Below, one piece after another: positions 1-13,175 of a stretch of 64,000 nt of DNA; positions within the stretch are counted from its first letter, which is position 1; each line of letters opens with the position of its first letter. The stretch is from NCBI RefSeq assembly GCF_009389715.1, contig NC_052407.1, positions 7,784,475 to 7,848,474 of the forward strand, written 5' to 3'. Both the position numbers and the translations under genes were made by a program. The notes below the pieces were generated by a model that searched no databases, was not told where the DNA came from, and saw nothing but the letters and a program-made list of their open reading frames with translations. Source of the DNA: Phoenix dactylifera. Its lineage: Eukaryota > Streptophyta > Magnoliopsida > Arecales > Arecaceae.

Positions 1-683
1 TCCAATTGGTTCCAGCTCAGGTCTAATGACTCCAGATTACTCATCCTTTCCAACCCAGTCAGTATCTTCTCTGTGAAAGCATTGTACGAGAGATTCAATG
101 AGACCAAGTTCCTAAGACTCTTCAATGACAAGGGCAAGGGGCCAGACAGATAGTTGTGGCTCAAATCCAGGGACTGCATCGAGGCAAGCCCCCCAATAGA
201 GTCAGGCAATGGCCCAGAGAAGTTGTTCCAGGCCAATGACAGGTTCAGCAAGCTCCGAACCTTCCCAAGATCTTGAGGCAGCTCCCCGGAGAATGCATTG
301 TTGGAGATATCCAGATATTTCAAGCTCTTGAACTCAGCCACATTGTCCGGCAATCTCCCAGAGAGGTTATTATTGACCATCGAGAGCTTAACAAGCATTG
401 TTAGGTTGGCAAGCACAGCAAGATCAGCAGTGCCAGAGAGGCTGTGGTTGTCGAGGACAACAGCTGCCACATTTCCACCATTGCACACAATGCCATTCCA
501 AGATGAAGGGCAGCCATTAAAGTCAATAGACACCTCACTCCACGAGTCTGAGATGTAGCCAGTAGGGTCATGGGTGATCCCCTTCTTGAACTCAAGGAGG
601 GATATGATATCTTGCGAGGGGAGCTGAGCTAAGGAAGGGATTACAACAAGAAATACCACCAATAATCTTCTAAACAACCCCAT
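1..683 (-). CDS. GHR1: GHR1-type LRR receptor-like kinase, N-terminal part (runs off the window)
   Basis: The frame read leftward from the ATG at 683 stays open for 227 codons to the window edge, so only the N-terminus is present. It starts with a signal peptide (MGLFRRLLVVFLVVIPSLAQ). An LRR N-terminal cap follows, containing QDIISLLEFKKGI and the cysteine motif CPSSWNGIVCNGGNVA, and then plant-type LRRs (for example LKYLDISNNAFSGELPQDL and MQSLDLSHNYLSGPLPLSL). The cap and its spacing match what I recall of Arabidopsis GHR1 (At4g20940), a plasma-membrane pseudokinase-type receptor that relays hydrogen peroxide and ABA signals to guard-cell anion channels. The kinase domain lies outside the window, so the exact paralogue cannot be proven. 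Family identity is firm; orthology is inferred from memory of the sequence. Confidence 0.88.
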   Translation of the reverse strand, partial: MGLFRRLLVVFLVVIPSLAQLPSQDIISLLEFKKGITHDPTGYISDSWSEVSIDFNGCPSSWNGIVCNGGNVAAVVLDNHSLSGTADLAVLANLTMLVKLSMVNNNLSGRLPDNVAEFKSLKYLDISNNAFSGELPQDLGKVRSLLNLSLAWNNFSGPLPDSIGGLASMQSLDLSHNYLSGPLPLSLKSLRNLVSLNLSYNAFTEKILTGLERMSNLESLDLSWNQL

Positions 684-2450
684 CAAGACCAGTTGCCTGT
701 TGCGTGAGTAGCATGCATGTGATATTGGGGCAGAAAGACTTTACTGGGGAACCCACTGAAATGGAGATATATTTCATGAGAAAAATCAGAACTCATCATG
801 GAGCCATGGATCTCAAAGATAACACATTACCTGATGAAGACACTCAGTTTTAGACGCATCATATATTGCTAGATGTGTTTCATGGGCTACCAATGGTCTG
901 ACTTTGGCCAGAATTGAACCGGACAAGCATATCACCAGCAGGTGCCTTTCCAGAAGGAAGTTGGATGGTTACAGATTTCTTTTTTCTCCCATGTCTCAGC
1001 ATTCCACACACAAAGCTGCATAGGTAAGTTGCATTTGCAATGCCGAAACCAAAACATCCAAATGCAAAGTCAGCTTCATTGACTGTCACAATCAGCTACT
1101 TTAACTCAAACAAAAACCAAAAGAAACAAAAAAAAACTGCTCCAACAGTAATAAAAATGAAGGAATTGCACATTGTACTCAAAAATAAAATTGATTCCAA
1201 CAAAGTCAAAGTGATAGAAAGTATCAAAAAGCCAGAACAAGCATATTGCTGCTACCAGTCTAGGTCATAATGTAGTCTGCTGGGAATGATGGAAGGGCAG
1301 TGGTAGAAGCTAATTGGGCGCACGGTCGATGGTTCAAGCCATCATTAAAGCATACACGAGATGCACATAATAAGTGCTTGAAACCCCTAAGCAAGCACAA
1401 AGTCCTGAGTCTAGCACCAGAGATATGGGCATAATGATAGCACAGATTTGCAATAAACACAACCGTGGCACAAAGAAAATTGAAATCAAAAGGCTGAAAC
1501 TCTGCAATCAAGATTACTTAACCCCTAAAGTGAACTGTCTCTACTTCAAAAAAAGATTCCTGGTCTAGCACAAAATAAGAAGAAAATGACAACGTGGAAC
1601 AATTTATTAAATCATCTTATAAAAGCAATATTAAAACTCCCTCTCTCCCTGTCTAGCCCTCTTCGAACCTTAATAAAATGCTGCTAATCAAAGAACAGTT
1701 GAAGCATTTCAAAGAGAGGTTTTGTAAAGCTGAGAGAGAGGGTTGGGAAGACCCAAAAAGAGCTTTATACAACTCTCTCACTCCCTCGGAGAACACCAAA
1801 CTCTAAAAATGCTACTTGCTTGAGGAAATCTAGCACTGCCAGTATCCAGCATTCACTACAAAAAAAAGCAATCTAGCGGCATCACTCTACTTACACACGA
1901 TTACAAATTCTCTGCCAGCCAAAAAAAAGAAAAAAAAAATCTCCATTGAACCAGAAATGGGAGTTTTAACAGCTAGAGCCCAAAAACTCTCAGCTTTTCC
2001 AAAGATTTGAGCTTGAAGCAGCTAAAAACGGCGACTTTTAGAAGGGACTGGAGATTTACCAAGGAGCAAAGGAGAGATTTTTCTTCTCCGATATAAGAAC
2101 AGGGGGGCGAATGAAGAGGGCAACAACTCCACCGCTGCGAGGGACCAAACCTAGAGAAGCTTCCAGCTTTTAATGAATGGCGCGGGCCCGCGAAGCTCCC
2201 CCGCCATTTAAGTCCCCCCCAAGCCCCCCTGATACAGACCACAGACAGGAGAAAAGAAGAACTCTAAAATGATCCTAGTAGAAGAGAATAATTAGGGAAC
2301 AAAAACCCTAATCCACAAAGAGAAACCCTAACCCTAAAACTCCCCGGGAGAGAGAGAGAGAGTGAGAGAGTGGAAGGGAGCAGCAAGCATGGGAAAATGG
2401 GCTAATGGTGTTTCCTGTTCGCGGCTTTCGTTTAACGGAGGTTTCCTTAC
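684..2450 (-). promoter_or_regulatory. GHR1 5' leader with probable leader intron and telo-box promoter
   Basis: Upstream of the ATG there is no long open frame in register. On the minus strand a good splice acceptor (CTCCATTTCAG, ending at about 756) lies 70 bases before the start codon, which suggests a leader intron. Farther up, 2303-2340 carries two AAACCCTA telo-box motifs, and a GA-rich tract lies at about 2349-2371. Both are common just around the start of plant transcripts. The transcription start itself cannot be fixed from sequence; this is inference from motif content. Confidence 0.4.
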
Positions 2451-5400
2451 CCGCCAAAAAGCCGTGACTGTCTCGCGGACCCCAAATACTTCTAAAATCC
2501 AGCTAATTAATTAATAAAGAGGCCTTTTAACTACACTCCCTTTTTTCCTTAATATATTTCCCAACTTCTATTTTTCGTTTCCCCGATGCTAGAAAGAGTA
2601 AAGGAGTAGCTCTTTTTTAAATGGGAGTAATTATATACAAGACTACTAAATTAGAGTTCCTCTAGCGGCAGTGGGGCCCAGCGCAGGTTAGATCCTGAGT
2701 CATTTTGACCGCTAACTTCCAGCCCTACTGCTAGAGAACGGTGCCATGTGAATGCTGACACAGAGAGAGAGAGAGAGTTTTTTTTTTTTTTTTTTTTAAT
2801 TTTAACGGTTTCTAATGGGGTAAGCTTGCACTGTGAAGATAAGTAACTCTGCGAAGATGAGTAACTGTAGCTGGATCCAGTGTGAGAGAGATGAGCGATT
2901 ACTATCCTTTGTTCTGGGATATCTAAATTACGGTAAAAAGTGGCTTGATCTCGATAGCCTCTTACGTAGATAACTATTTTAGAGAGATCCTTTAGATAGA
3001 AATGAGAAGATTATCAGGTGTGCTCTAAAATTTGTTATTTTTTGATTTTTTTTTGGATGGTATATCCATTTTAGCCAAAAAGAAAAGAAAAAAAAAAAAA
3101 AAGGAAAGAAAAACAAGTAACTGTGATTTAGCCATCCTTCTCTTGGGACATTTACTGTGGTCTAGCTAGATATAGTATCTAACTCTAAAAATAATGAAGA
3201 CTTTGTACAGGCTCAAATATATTTAAACTTTTCTGTTTATAATGAGTTTGGTGAACAATTTTTTTATTTTTTGTTATTTGTTGTTATCTATAACATTCCC
3301 AGATGATTCTGATTCATGCAAGGCGGGGTAAAATTATGATCATCATAGCCATCAAGATAATGATTAATAATTATGAGGGTTGTTTTTAAGTAATTGAAAG
3401 TGTTAGGGAAGTTCAGATCAAAGGAGTTTTCAAAAGGGTCCATTAGGGTCTACTTTGATGTCTAATTTGGTCTATGATCTAGATTCACATTAATCATTTG
3501 TGTCAAATAGGTTGAGTCAATGGATTGCAAGTCATCCAATTGCTAAATTAAGTTAGTGAACATAGCACAAATTGATTTTGTTGTACAACTAAAATGTTAG
3601 GTGCAACACATAGTTGTTGCAAAAAATCGAAAAAAGATCTAAGTTTTACCAACAACAAAAAAAGGTCTAAATCTTAAACAATGTACCTAGGTTGGAACCA
3701 AGGCCAAGTCAATGAATAAACAGACAATAATAAATGAGTAAATAATAGACATGCATGCTAACCCAGAGAGTAGGTAGGGCAGAGATTCACTTCAATCAAG
3801 TTAGAGATGTCTATAGTAAAAATGGTCTTATCTAGAAGAAATCTAAATGGCAATGAAATAAATAGTGATATAAAAAAAATAAAGAAAGAACTCAAAGACA
3901 AGAACATAAGGGTAGAACAACAAGTATATATAGGTGACCTAGTGTGTTTTTTTGTCTTTTCCTTGAGTGCCCTAGGCAATTGGTAGTTCAAAGCTTGAGA
4001 CCCTTTGGCAATTTCCATAAACCCTAACAGACCAAAACTAGTGAAGTTGGGATTCCATTTATATCCATGAAGACATTTCACTAGCAGACTAGCTAATTCG
4101 TTCGTAGCACACCCAAAATCAATGAGACAAAACTTGATATCTATAAACATTTAGATACTATTACAGGATTCCATTATTATATTCATATCATTATGTTACT
4201 TACATTTATGTTACTTATTGAAGTCCCGGATCCACGAATGTGAGCAGGGTGAGCAGTGGCACAATGTATAGTAGTTGAAAGCAGACAACTCAATAAGCAA
4301 ATCTGTCCCAAATTTGATAAGTGCATCGCTTAATAAAAGTCGGATGAAACAAGAGAATAAGGTCCCTTATGGAAATAACAAAGGTTGTATAAATGAATGA
4401 AAGAGTCCTCACAATTAAAATTAAGAAAAAAATAAGCTAGTAAAGAGATCCACAATAGGAAAAGGATTTGTTTTTAGCTTACCTTTCTTCTATCATCGAA
4501 GAACCTTGGTAGGAATTAAGGAGGGTTCTAGGAAGATAGGTCTGATGCTAGCTTTGTTGCCTTGGCATTAGCCGATTAAAGACATTCTCACAAGGGCGTC
4601 ATTAAAGCCCCAAAAGATGAAGCGAAACGAATCGTTTCATATCATTATTATAGGTCGTATCTAAATTTTTATTTTTATTTGTTTGGCAAGGAGCATCTTG
4701 GATTCTAGGAGGTATGCCTGTGGGAGGACATGGCGTCCCTCAGGGGCAGCCTTCAGGTTATTATGAAGTATGAAGTAGCAGACCATGATCCATTAGCAAA
4801 AGCCAAATTCATGTGATGGTCTCCTCGTTGTTACTTTTGATTACAGATGGGAAAGTGTTTCAATGGGGTGGACCATGGAGTTGGGTGGTCTTCAAAAGAT
4901 TCACCTTTTGAGCTTTGGGGGCAGTAAAATTTTCAGGAGGGGCCACATTCTTGTACTCATGTTGCAAATGGGGTCACACAGGAGGCTGTCCCTTGGGGCT
5001 GGACTAATTCAAGCATGAATTGAACCAAAACTTAAGGCCATGGCTCAGCTTTCACAGTTTTGGTCTTGGCTCTCAACCAACATGGTGAAAAATACCTGCT
5101 GACCAAATGTAATTTACAGCATGGTAGATATCTGTTTTGATTTCTTTATTTGAGCCATGGCATATTTTTTATTTAATCAGCTGATTCAGTAGAAACTTGG
5201 TTGGGTAAATATATACAGAATGAAGCCTATATCTCAGAGTCCAATCAGAAACATAGACCAAATTTTCAAATGTTTCGATCATGCTCGACAATGGTTTAAT
5301 CAAACATATAAGGCAGTTGCGTTACCATGCTAGAGTTCTTCCTCTATTTTTGTCTAAATCATAGCAACCACTTCTTCCTCTTATTCTTTTTTTTTCGAAA

Positions 5401-6268
5401 CACCGGCAAAATCGGGATAATAACTGGGTTGAATCCAGGTGCTTGTATTACTTTACCAACGCAACCAGTTGACGACCCATTAATCCTTTTATTTCACGAT
5501 CTTAATTTTTTCTAACATTTTATAAAATTAATCAAAACGAACAAGTACAAAGCATCTAATTTAATGATATAAAATAAACATTTTCTTAACTATATGAACT
5601 TACAAATACATAATATAATGAATATTCTCTTGATAAATTTGACAAATCATCATGATATTATGGCAGTGACATATGAATATACAGTATTTTAAATAGTGTT
5701 ATTTCCATAATTCAGATTTGGGAGTTTCCCTTATAAAACATGAGAGAAAATTCAATTTATTTAAAATCTCTTGAGATTTATTTGATGATAAAACCTAATG
5801 ATTAAGATTTGCTACTAATGCTTTATCCCAACCATGATAATTCTTTATCCCCAACTGCTAAAAACTAACATTACCTTTTGCATTAGTTCCTCCAGTACCG
5901 CTAATTACAACTAAGCTTTGCATGATATGCTTCTTTATGCTCCTCAAATTTGGAATGTAATTGATTTTGCACCTAATTTCAAGAAATGGTACTGTAGACC
6001 ATTTTTTCAGCAAAAGCCATCAACATGCTATTTTGGTTGATGTAATCATACCAAGACAATTTGGTTATGGGATAACATAGAATTTTGAGCCAAAAATAAG
6101 TTACAAAAATGTTACATAATAGATTGGCTAATATTTATAAGACTCCGAACTTCTAATGTGACTCTTGATATAACGCATCTTTGTGCGTCAAGGCTCAAGT
6201 CATTAAGTGTTAAGCTTAATAGATACCAAAGTTCTCTGATGGTTAAAATCTTTTAGGTCGTACATCGC

Positions 6269-6316
<48 letters not shown>

Positions 6317-7669
6317 CCCAAAGGAAGGTTTGCAATTCAATCCCAAGTACTACTATTTTTTCTATATTTTGAAAAAAAAAGTACCATTTGAGCAGAACAG
6401 TATATTGAGACAAATATCTAACGTAAATTAATGTACAATTAGCTTTTCTTAATTTATTTGTAATGAGGTCAATGGTTACACCAACCTGATAGGAGAGAGA
6501 AGGAATTTCTTTCTTCAATTTTCTCATCACAAACATCTCCCACAAGAGTAGGACGAGAAAAATGAATTTTTGTAAGAACCTTGAAAGCATGGTTCTTACA
6601 TTAATTACTCTCTTTAAAAAAACTAATATATAAAGTTAAGGTACAAGACTTCTATTTGTACTAATGGGGTCAATCTTCCTAAATTTGAATTGGATTTTTT
6701 TTTCTCTAGTTAAACCTCAAAATTTTAAGAATTAGTAAGAAATAAAATTATCAAAAATAAACAAGAACCAGATCTCGATTTCTATCTCAATATATCATCA
6801 TCTAATTTCTTCATGAATTATAAGAATCAGAATGGGAATGGAACTCCCTCCAACCAAATAGCTGGAATAGGAGTCAATCACTCTTATTGTCATTCCAAAA
6901 TCCAACTCTCTCCAACCAAACATGCCCAAGGCTAATATTGCGGTTCCCAATATCTCCACATTGTATTATTTTCTAATTCAGTTCTTATAAATAACATTTT
7001 ACAGGTTCCATAAGGCAAACTTAAAATCCCCATTAATTGGTTGGTGCTCTAGGTGTCACTAAATCATTTCTCCTGTCTTCATTGAATCACAAATTTTGCA
7101 CCATACAAAACCTCTCTCTCTCTCTCTCTCCAAATCATCCTTCAAATTTAGCCTTGAAATATTCATTATGCTGATAACGTCAGAATTAGTCTTCACCTAA
7201 ACAAACTCAGTGTACGATACCAAAACAAATCCGAGAGAAAAACAGAAGCTAAATAAACAAAAAGGTCAGCAACCCATCTCATTGATAAGAAACAATTTTG
7301 AGCTATATCAAATTGTCCTTCTGCAGCTATATATGTACGCATTTGTAATAAATTTGAGAGGTGAGGAAGCATTTAATCAATGCAAAATATTAATCTGGGA
7401 AGGTTTGGTTCACTGTGACAGCAAAAGAGTGGCCAGTGGGAACCCCACAGCAAGCAGTAAGCACTGATGGTGTTCTATCCGTTGCTGGGCCACAGTTCAG
7501 CTGCGAGCCTCGCCCCTGATCATGACATACTTTGTTGGGAACTCAAACGGTGGCTTTTATGATTTTCTTTTCTCATTTGAGCTGCATGCATGTGTACATG
7601 TCTCACTCATGTGCTTTAGGATTGCTGTTATTTTCTAAGAAGTGAAGAGCCCCTTCAGTCAATCAAAAC
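2451..7669. other. Intergenic stretch, no gene recognised
   Basis: AT-rich DNA with short open frames lacking codon structure or recognisable domains. It includes homopolymer tracts (for example poly-T at about 2780-2798, poly-A at about 3086-3102) and two CT microsatellites. I see no tRNA, no intact transposon ends and no protein similarity. Confidence 0.6.
6272..6316. repeat. (CT)n microsatellite
   Basis: About 22 nearly perfect CT dinucleotides. A shorter CT run lies at about 7110-7131. Confidence 0.95.
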
Positions 7670-8104
7670 TGTCACGCCCCGAATTCGGATCATGACACGG
7701 CCGTGCTATTGCAAACCTTTGCCCGCAATAACACGCAGCCACTTAAAAACTTCAAATGTTTCATCAATAAAAGATTGATTACAAGCATCTAAAAATAGCA
7801 ACATTTAATGTGTCATTTCCTTTTCCCCATAACCCTGAAGCATGTCACGCTCCTTGTTCCTAGCATCTCCTATTCATCTGTAAGAACATAAATAAATGGG
7901 TATGAGATAAAGCTCAGTAAGTAACCATGCATAATTTTATCTGATCAAGCATAATATTTTTCATATTAATGCATTAATTTAAGAAACTAACAGTTGTAAC
8001 AAAGTAAGATTTCATATAACAAACCAGTCATAAAACTATGCATGTCCATTTATGCAACTTCATAAACATGGCTATGCATCATAAAACTTTTGTCATTATG
8101 CCAT

Positions 8105-8240
8105 TCTTTGAAATCCGTACTCATCATTATTCAAGCTTTGAAATCCGTACTCATCATTATTCATACTTTGAAATTCATGCTCATCATTATTCATGCTTTG
8201 AAATCCGTACTTATCATTATTCATACTTTGAAATTTGTGC
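8105..8240. repeat. 30-bp tandem repeat inside the solo LTR
   Basis: Four to five units of about 30 bp built on CTTTGAAATCCGTACTCATC followed by ATTATTCAxx. The repeat gives rise to spurious open frames in two registers. Confidence 0.9.
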
Positions 8241-8290
8241 TCTCAGATGATAGTGCAGCTATGGTCACTATTATTACCCGTGACAGGGCC

Positions 8291-8612
8291 ATAATCTTTA
8301 CCAACTATTATTCCCCGTTGGCAGGGTCTAAGCCAAGCTATTATAACCCGCTGGCGAGGGCCGTATGCCGAGCTACTATAACCCGCTGGCGAGGGCCATA
8401 ATCTTTGCCAACTATTGTTCCCCGTTGGCAGGGTCTAAACCAAGCTACTATAACCCGCTGGCGAGGGCCGTATGCCGAGCTACTGTAACCCGCTGGCGAG
8501 GGCCATAATCTTTGCCAACTATTGTTCCCCGTTGGCAGGGTCTAAACCAAGCTACTATAACCCGCTGGCGGGGGCCGTATGCCGAGCTACTGTAACCCAC
8601 TGGCGGGGGTCG
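8291..8612. repeat. 107-bp tandem repeat inside the solo LTR
   Basis: Three units start with ATAATCTTTxCCAACTATT at 8291, 8398 and 8505, exactly 107 bp apart. Each unit holds sub-repeats of the form CTATAACCCGCTGGCGAGGG alternating with a CCCCGTTGGCAGGGTC variant. Confidence 0.9.
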
Positions 8613-10887
8613 TGCATAGCGATCTGAGAGTTCTTAAAAACATATCATGCTTTTCATAAATCTTCTCATCGGTACATTGGAAAGTGTGTAATGGCATCAT
8701 GCTGAATAAAATTCATGATCATGCTGAAAACTTTATTTTTCTTTCCATGCATCTTTCTACCTCATCATAATAATGTGTAAATAATATAATAATCATGATG
8801 GATGCTATTTATCCAAAATCATGCAATCATTTGCTAACACATGTTGGATCCTAATTTTGTGAAAATATAAATAATCATATACAATTTCATAATCAAATAG
8901 TCACAAGTATTTGATAAAACATAAGATTATATCCGGGTTACTTATATTTTCCACAATTCATATACACAATTCCAATTCTATAAATAATACTTTTTTATCA
9001 TATAAAACGTGATACATGATCCATAATAAAATTAAGACATGTTACTTACCTAATTCGCCCACCAACCTTGGGTTTGAGTACCAATTCTTCAATTACCTAG
9101 CAACATCATTAAATTACTTGTTAGTTACGCATTCGACTTCATTTAATCACTATCTTCCTTAATTACCCAGCTTACAATCCATCCATAGGACTCAATTTTA
9201 TTCTTAGGTATCTAACCTGGTTCAATTTCCAATTTAGGTCTGTTCAATTTTCTCCATTTGGGTTTGACCCAATGTCTGATTTTGGTCTAACAATTTTTCT
9301 GGTTCAGGTCAGACCCAAGTTTGGTTCAGGTCTGGGTCACTTTCTGGTTCGGGTTTGACCCTATTGCTCCTGGGTTCTGGTCAGGGCCCTTTTGCATTCA
9401 GGCCCAAAGTTTAATTGGGTGCTGGATCAGGCCCTTGGCCTGATTCACTCACTGGCCCATTCGTATTCAGGGCCAGAAACACAATTAGTTAATTCACAAT
9501 TTTAAACCTTATCAGATCTAATTAATTAAAAAAAACAAAAGATCTTGCCCATATTCACTTTGACCCTTCTATTAAGGTTTGGGCTCCTTAGGTCCAGTCT
9601 AATCTCAAGCCCTCATAATTACAATTATTTTGAGGCCATCCCAAGGCCCATTAAGGCATTTTCCTTCATATTAACGGTTCCCTAATTTAGTAATTAGAAC
9701 ATTTAGGCCCTAAATTCAATAGCCCAATTTCCCATCTCGGTGGGATCATGACCCAGATGACCCACTCCTCCAAACTTCAAACCCGATTACTGGGCCCATG
9801 AAAACCCCTTTCCCTCTTTCTTTTTCTTTTCTTTCTTCTTTTTCCTTTTTCTTTCTTCCCTTCCCGAACCTTCTCTTCCTTTCTTTCTTCTTCCCTCCCC
9901 GAGCTCCTCTTCCTCTTCTACTCTTTCCCCATGAAACCCGGAGGCAAGCTCGAACGGTGCTCGGAAGGCATTCGGGAGGAGGCCGGCTCGAAATCGGTGG
10001 CGTTGCAGCCAGCCGATGGCACCGGCGGCGGCCGTGGTTCCACCTGCAGCAGCCACGGCCCAACCGAGGTTCTCCTCCTCTACTTCCGGCGGAAGAGATG
10101 GAGCCCGACCACCTGCCGTGGAGCGACAGAACCGACCAAAGCATGTGGCATACGCCGACACCTGCGGTCGGCCCGGCGGTGTCACGACGGCCGAAACAGG
10201 AAGATCCCCCTTCGGCTCGTCTGCTCCGACCATCTCCGGTCCAGTTCCAGCCGGCTCCACCCATGGAAACCGGACCTACACGAGCCAAGGATCCCTCCCA
10301 TGAATCGAGAGGTAGGTTCATCTTTGAATTTTAGATCTAGGGTTTTAATGGGGAGGAAACTACCGTCGGGTGAAGGAGGAGGATCCCCGGCCAATGTCGG
10401 ATCACAGCCGATCATTGGTTAGATCCTTCTCCTTCCTTCTCTTCATCTTCTCCCTACCCTTCTTCCTCTGTAAATCAACCCTAACTAATTTAAATCTAGG
10501 CCAACAGTAGGTAAACCGTTAATGAAAAGCAAGGGGGTTAAGGGATTACCTAGCTCCGATGAGCCGTGAAGGATTCCGGCGAGCTCCTCTGTTTGCTCCG
10601 GCGGCACCACGAGGTGGCGAGCTGGAAATCCTTCCCCCTCCGGCACCACAGCTCCCGTTCCGACTCCTTGCACAGAGGAAGAAGAACGAGGAAAGTGAGA
10701 AGATGATCAATGGAGTCCCCCTCAGCGGACTCCAGGGCTTTTATAAGCCTTCGTCCGCCTCAAAGGGGTGGGGGATCGCGGCTGTTAGGCAGTTTTAACT
10801 GCCTTAACAGCTGCGGTTCTCCACCGCCTTAATCCCAAAATCACCAGATGGACCGCCGACTTCGGTCCATCTGGTCCGGGGCTTACA

Positions 10888-12300
10888 AAAACCATCCATA
10901 TAAGCTCAAATTCTCACCAAGTCATAAAATAATTCAGTAATCCTGCATTTATCTGGTGATCAAACAGCTTCCTTGTCTTCGCCAAAAGTGCAGCAAACTT
11001 GCGCCTTATTAAGATGTTTTACAGAATCTTGTTGCTCCTCCGCCACCACCATCACCACCACGACATGGCCGGGCAAAGCATTTGCCGGCATCGATCTCAG
11101 GCATCACATTGTTATTTTGCTTGGAGGTTGAATACATAGCATTCAGTCACCGGCTAGCTTTTTTGCATCATTGCATGCTTGCTGGAGTAGTCTTTAGCTT
11201 ACAGGTTATTCAGTTGTCATGCTTAAACAACCAGTTGGAACCTGCATGGTGGCATTTCCACTGTATTTGTTGGAAAAGAAAAAAGAAGCATAGTAGAGCA
11301 TCTGGTGAAAAAGATGGTAACAGATGCAAGTATAGTCTTCCAAAAACATAAATAAAATTTGTGTTATTGCATCCCAGAGAAGCCATAGAGAGGTTCCTAA
11401 TTGAGTCTCAAGGGCATTGTTGCTCACTCATATTATACAATACTACAGCAGATCAGAAGGTGCCAGCTAGCTCGGTTTGATGTTTGTGCCAAAAGAACTT
11501 GAACTAAATCTCACCTTCCTCAGGCTACCCCTTCATGCAGTGGCCCAAAGTTGCCTTTGAAGGGGGACCATGTCACCAGTACATCAATTGGAGTTGCAGA
11601 TACCATGGCCCATCTTAAGGGCATATAGAGGCCAAGCATGACACATTGGGAAACCATAAATTAGGTCCCAAGGACTAAACAACATCAATTTCAATCCATG
11701 TCCTACCCTTTCCAATTGATGGGTTCAGCTGTTCTGTGAGGCATAAAAGAGTAAGCAAACGCACTACTCTTGGTTTGATTATGGAATCCATCCATGCCCA
11801 TTTACATGAAGCTCGAGAGTTTAGGCTCCAGCTGAATGATGCAGATCCAATTAAGAGATGAAACAGTTTAGTGGGAAGAATCCTTTGGCAAGGGAGCATA
11901 TTATCTGTCAAATCTCTCTTCTCAGCTCCCCTTGGAACTTGGCTCCCATCCTTCCAGCAGTTCCCAACTTGGAAACAAGTTGTTCCAAATTGCAATGAAG
12001 TACGGCATCAACGGTGAGGCCCGGCCCATTGACCGGCCTGGAGCCAAGTCGGCCCAACACTATCGCTGGAGCCTAATTGGAGTTGGAGGCATCATGACAA
12101 GGACTTCTCGGTCTCATCGGAGTTTCCTAGCCAGATCGGAGTAGGCCTCACCCTTACCGCGGCCCCAACCTCGTCGGAGATGAGATAACTGGCACCGCCG
12201 CCCCTCCTAATCTCCTTCGGTCACTGGCAGCCTGTAACAGGTTGGAAGCTACTGGATTTCACCGCGTTGGACCTTCTGGATTCTGTGATTGCCAGCTTCT
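10888..12300. other. Intergenic stretch, no gene recognised
   Basis: Unique-looking sequence between the solo LTR and an AT-rich block. Short open frames on both strands show no family signature and no consistent exon pattern. Confidence 0.5.
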
Positions 12301-12830
12301 TCCTCTGTTTCAAAATAGAGAAGTATCTCTCTCGCTCATCTTAGCCTATTTGGCGAAGCTTTTGGAGGGCCAAAAAGTACATTCTAGCTCTCCAAAAGCA
12401 CTTTTAGATAAAATAGGAGTGTTGGGTACAAATTTCGAAAAGTTGTTTTAACTTTTTCAAAAAGCTAAAAACAGTTTTTTGAGATGCTGCATTTTAGATT
12501 AATTTATGGTAATAATTATAATATTTTATATCTTTATATTATACTATAAATATAATATTATATTACATTTTATCATAATACATATGTTATGTTAAATAAT
12601 TTAATATTACATTAAATTATTATGCTATAATATACAAAATTATATTACTATATTATAATAATATTATTTTACATTACAATAATATTATACTATATTATAT
12701 ATTTATATATTAATATATATTATATTTTATTATGTTCTGTTATATAATATTATAGAAATATAGTTACCAAAACAGTAAATAGTTTTTTTATAAAAGCTAT
12801 ACTGCCAACAACTCTTCCAAATGAAGCCTA
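12300..12830. repeat. AT-rich MITE-like block
   Basis: A core of almost pure A/T (about 12480-12780) lies between arms that read alike on opposite strands: left TATTTGGCGAAGC, and right, as reverse complement, GGCTTCATTTGGAAG. Inner stretches such as TTGGGTACAAATTTC and TTTGGTAACTATATTTC also pair. This is the pattern of a decayed inverted-repeat MITE. No target duplication was established. Confidence 0.35.
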
Positions 12831-13175
12831 ATACTAATCCTCGTGGCTAACATCCGATGAGCGAGTTGAGTCTTGGCCAAGCGCCGGGCCCCTCTCAACT
12901 CAACTATATTTTGACTGGACCGCCTCTTCTTTCTTTTTTTTCTTTCTTTTTTTTTCTTTTTTTTTTTTTTTTTTTTTTTTTTTGCCTTGCCCTTCCCGCC
13001 ATCCACTGCCATTACTGCATGTAGTTGGTCGTTACCACCAACGCCACCACAACCGAATGGAAAGTTTCTGGACCGGTTGTTTTAGATTTAATTAACAAGG
13101 ACTTTTTGTTACAGTGGAGTCTTTAGAGGGATGGGAAAGTAAATTCCCCCAGAAAATTATTGTAGACTTATGCTG

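Larger units (their letters stand above)
7670..10887 (+). mobile_element. Solo LTR of a long-LTR Gypsy element (fossil)
   Basis: The block begins TGTCACGCCCCGAA and ends GGTCCGGGGCTTACA, so it has TG...CA ends with imperfect short inverted termini. It is flanked on both sides by the 5-bp duplication AAAAC (7665-7669 and 10888-10892). At 3,218 bp, with no internal pol domain, it is best read as a solo LTR left by recombination between the two LTRs of one element. The length and the start sequence resemble LTRs of Tekay/Del-type chromoviruses, although that lineage call is from memory. The open frames at 9746-10422, on both strands, lie in its GC-rich part and are not genes. Both ends and the duplication are still clean, so it is probably not very old. 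Confidence 0.85.

Noticed and set aside
6243-6590. 115-codon minus-strand open frame ending in an Arg-Glu run
   Set aside because: The tail is the translated CT microsatellite and the rest has no similarity or splice context.
9746-10422. Overlapping open frames of 95-191 codons on both strands
   Set aside because: They lie inside the solo LTR in GC-rich and polypyrimidine sequence, overlap each other in several frames, and show no domain.
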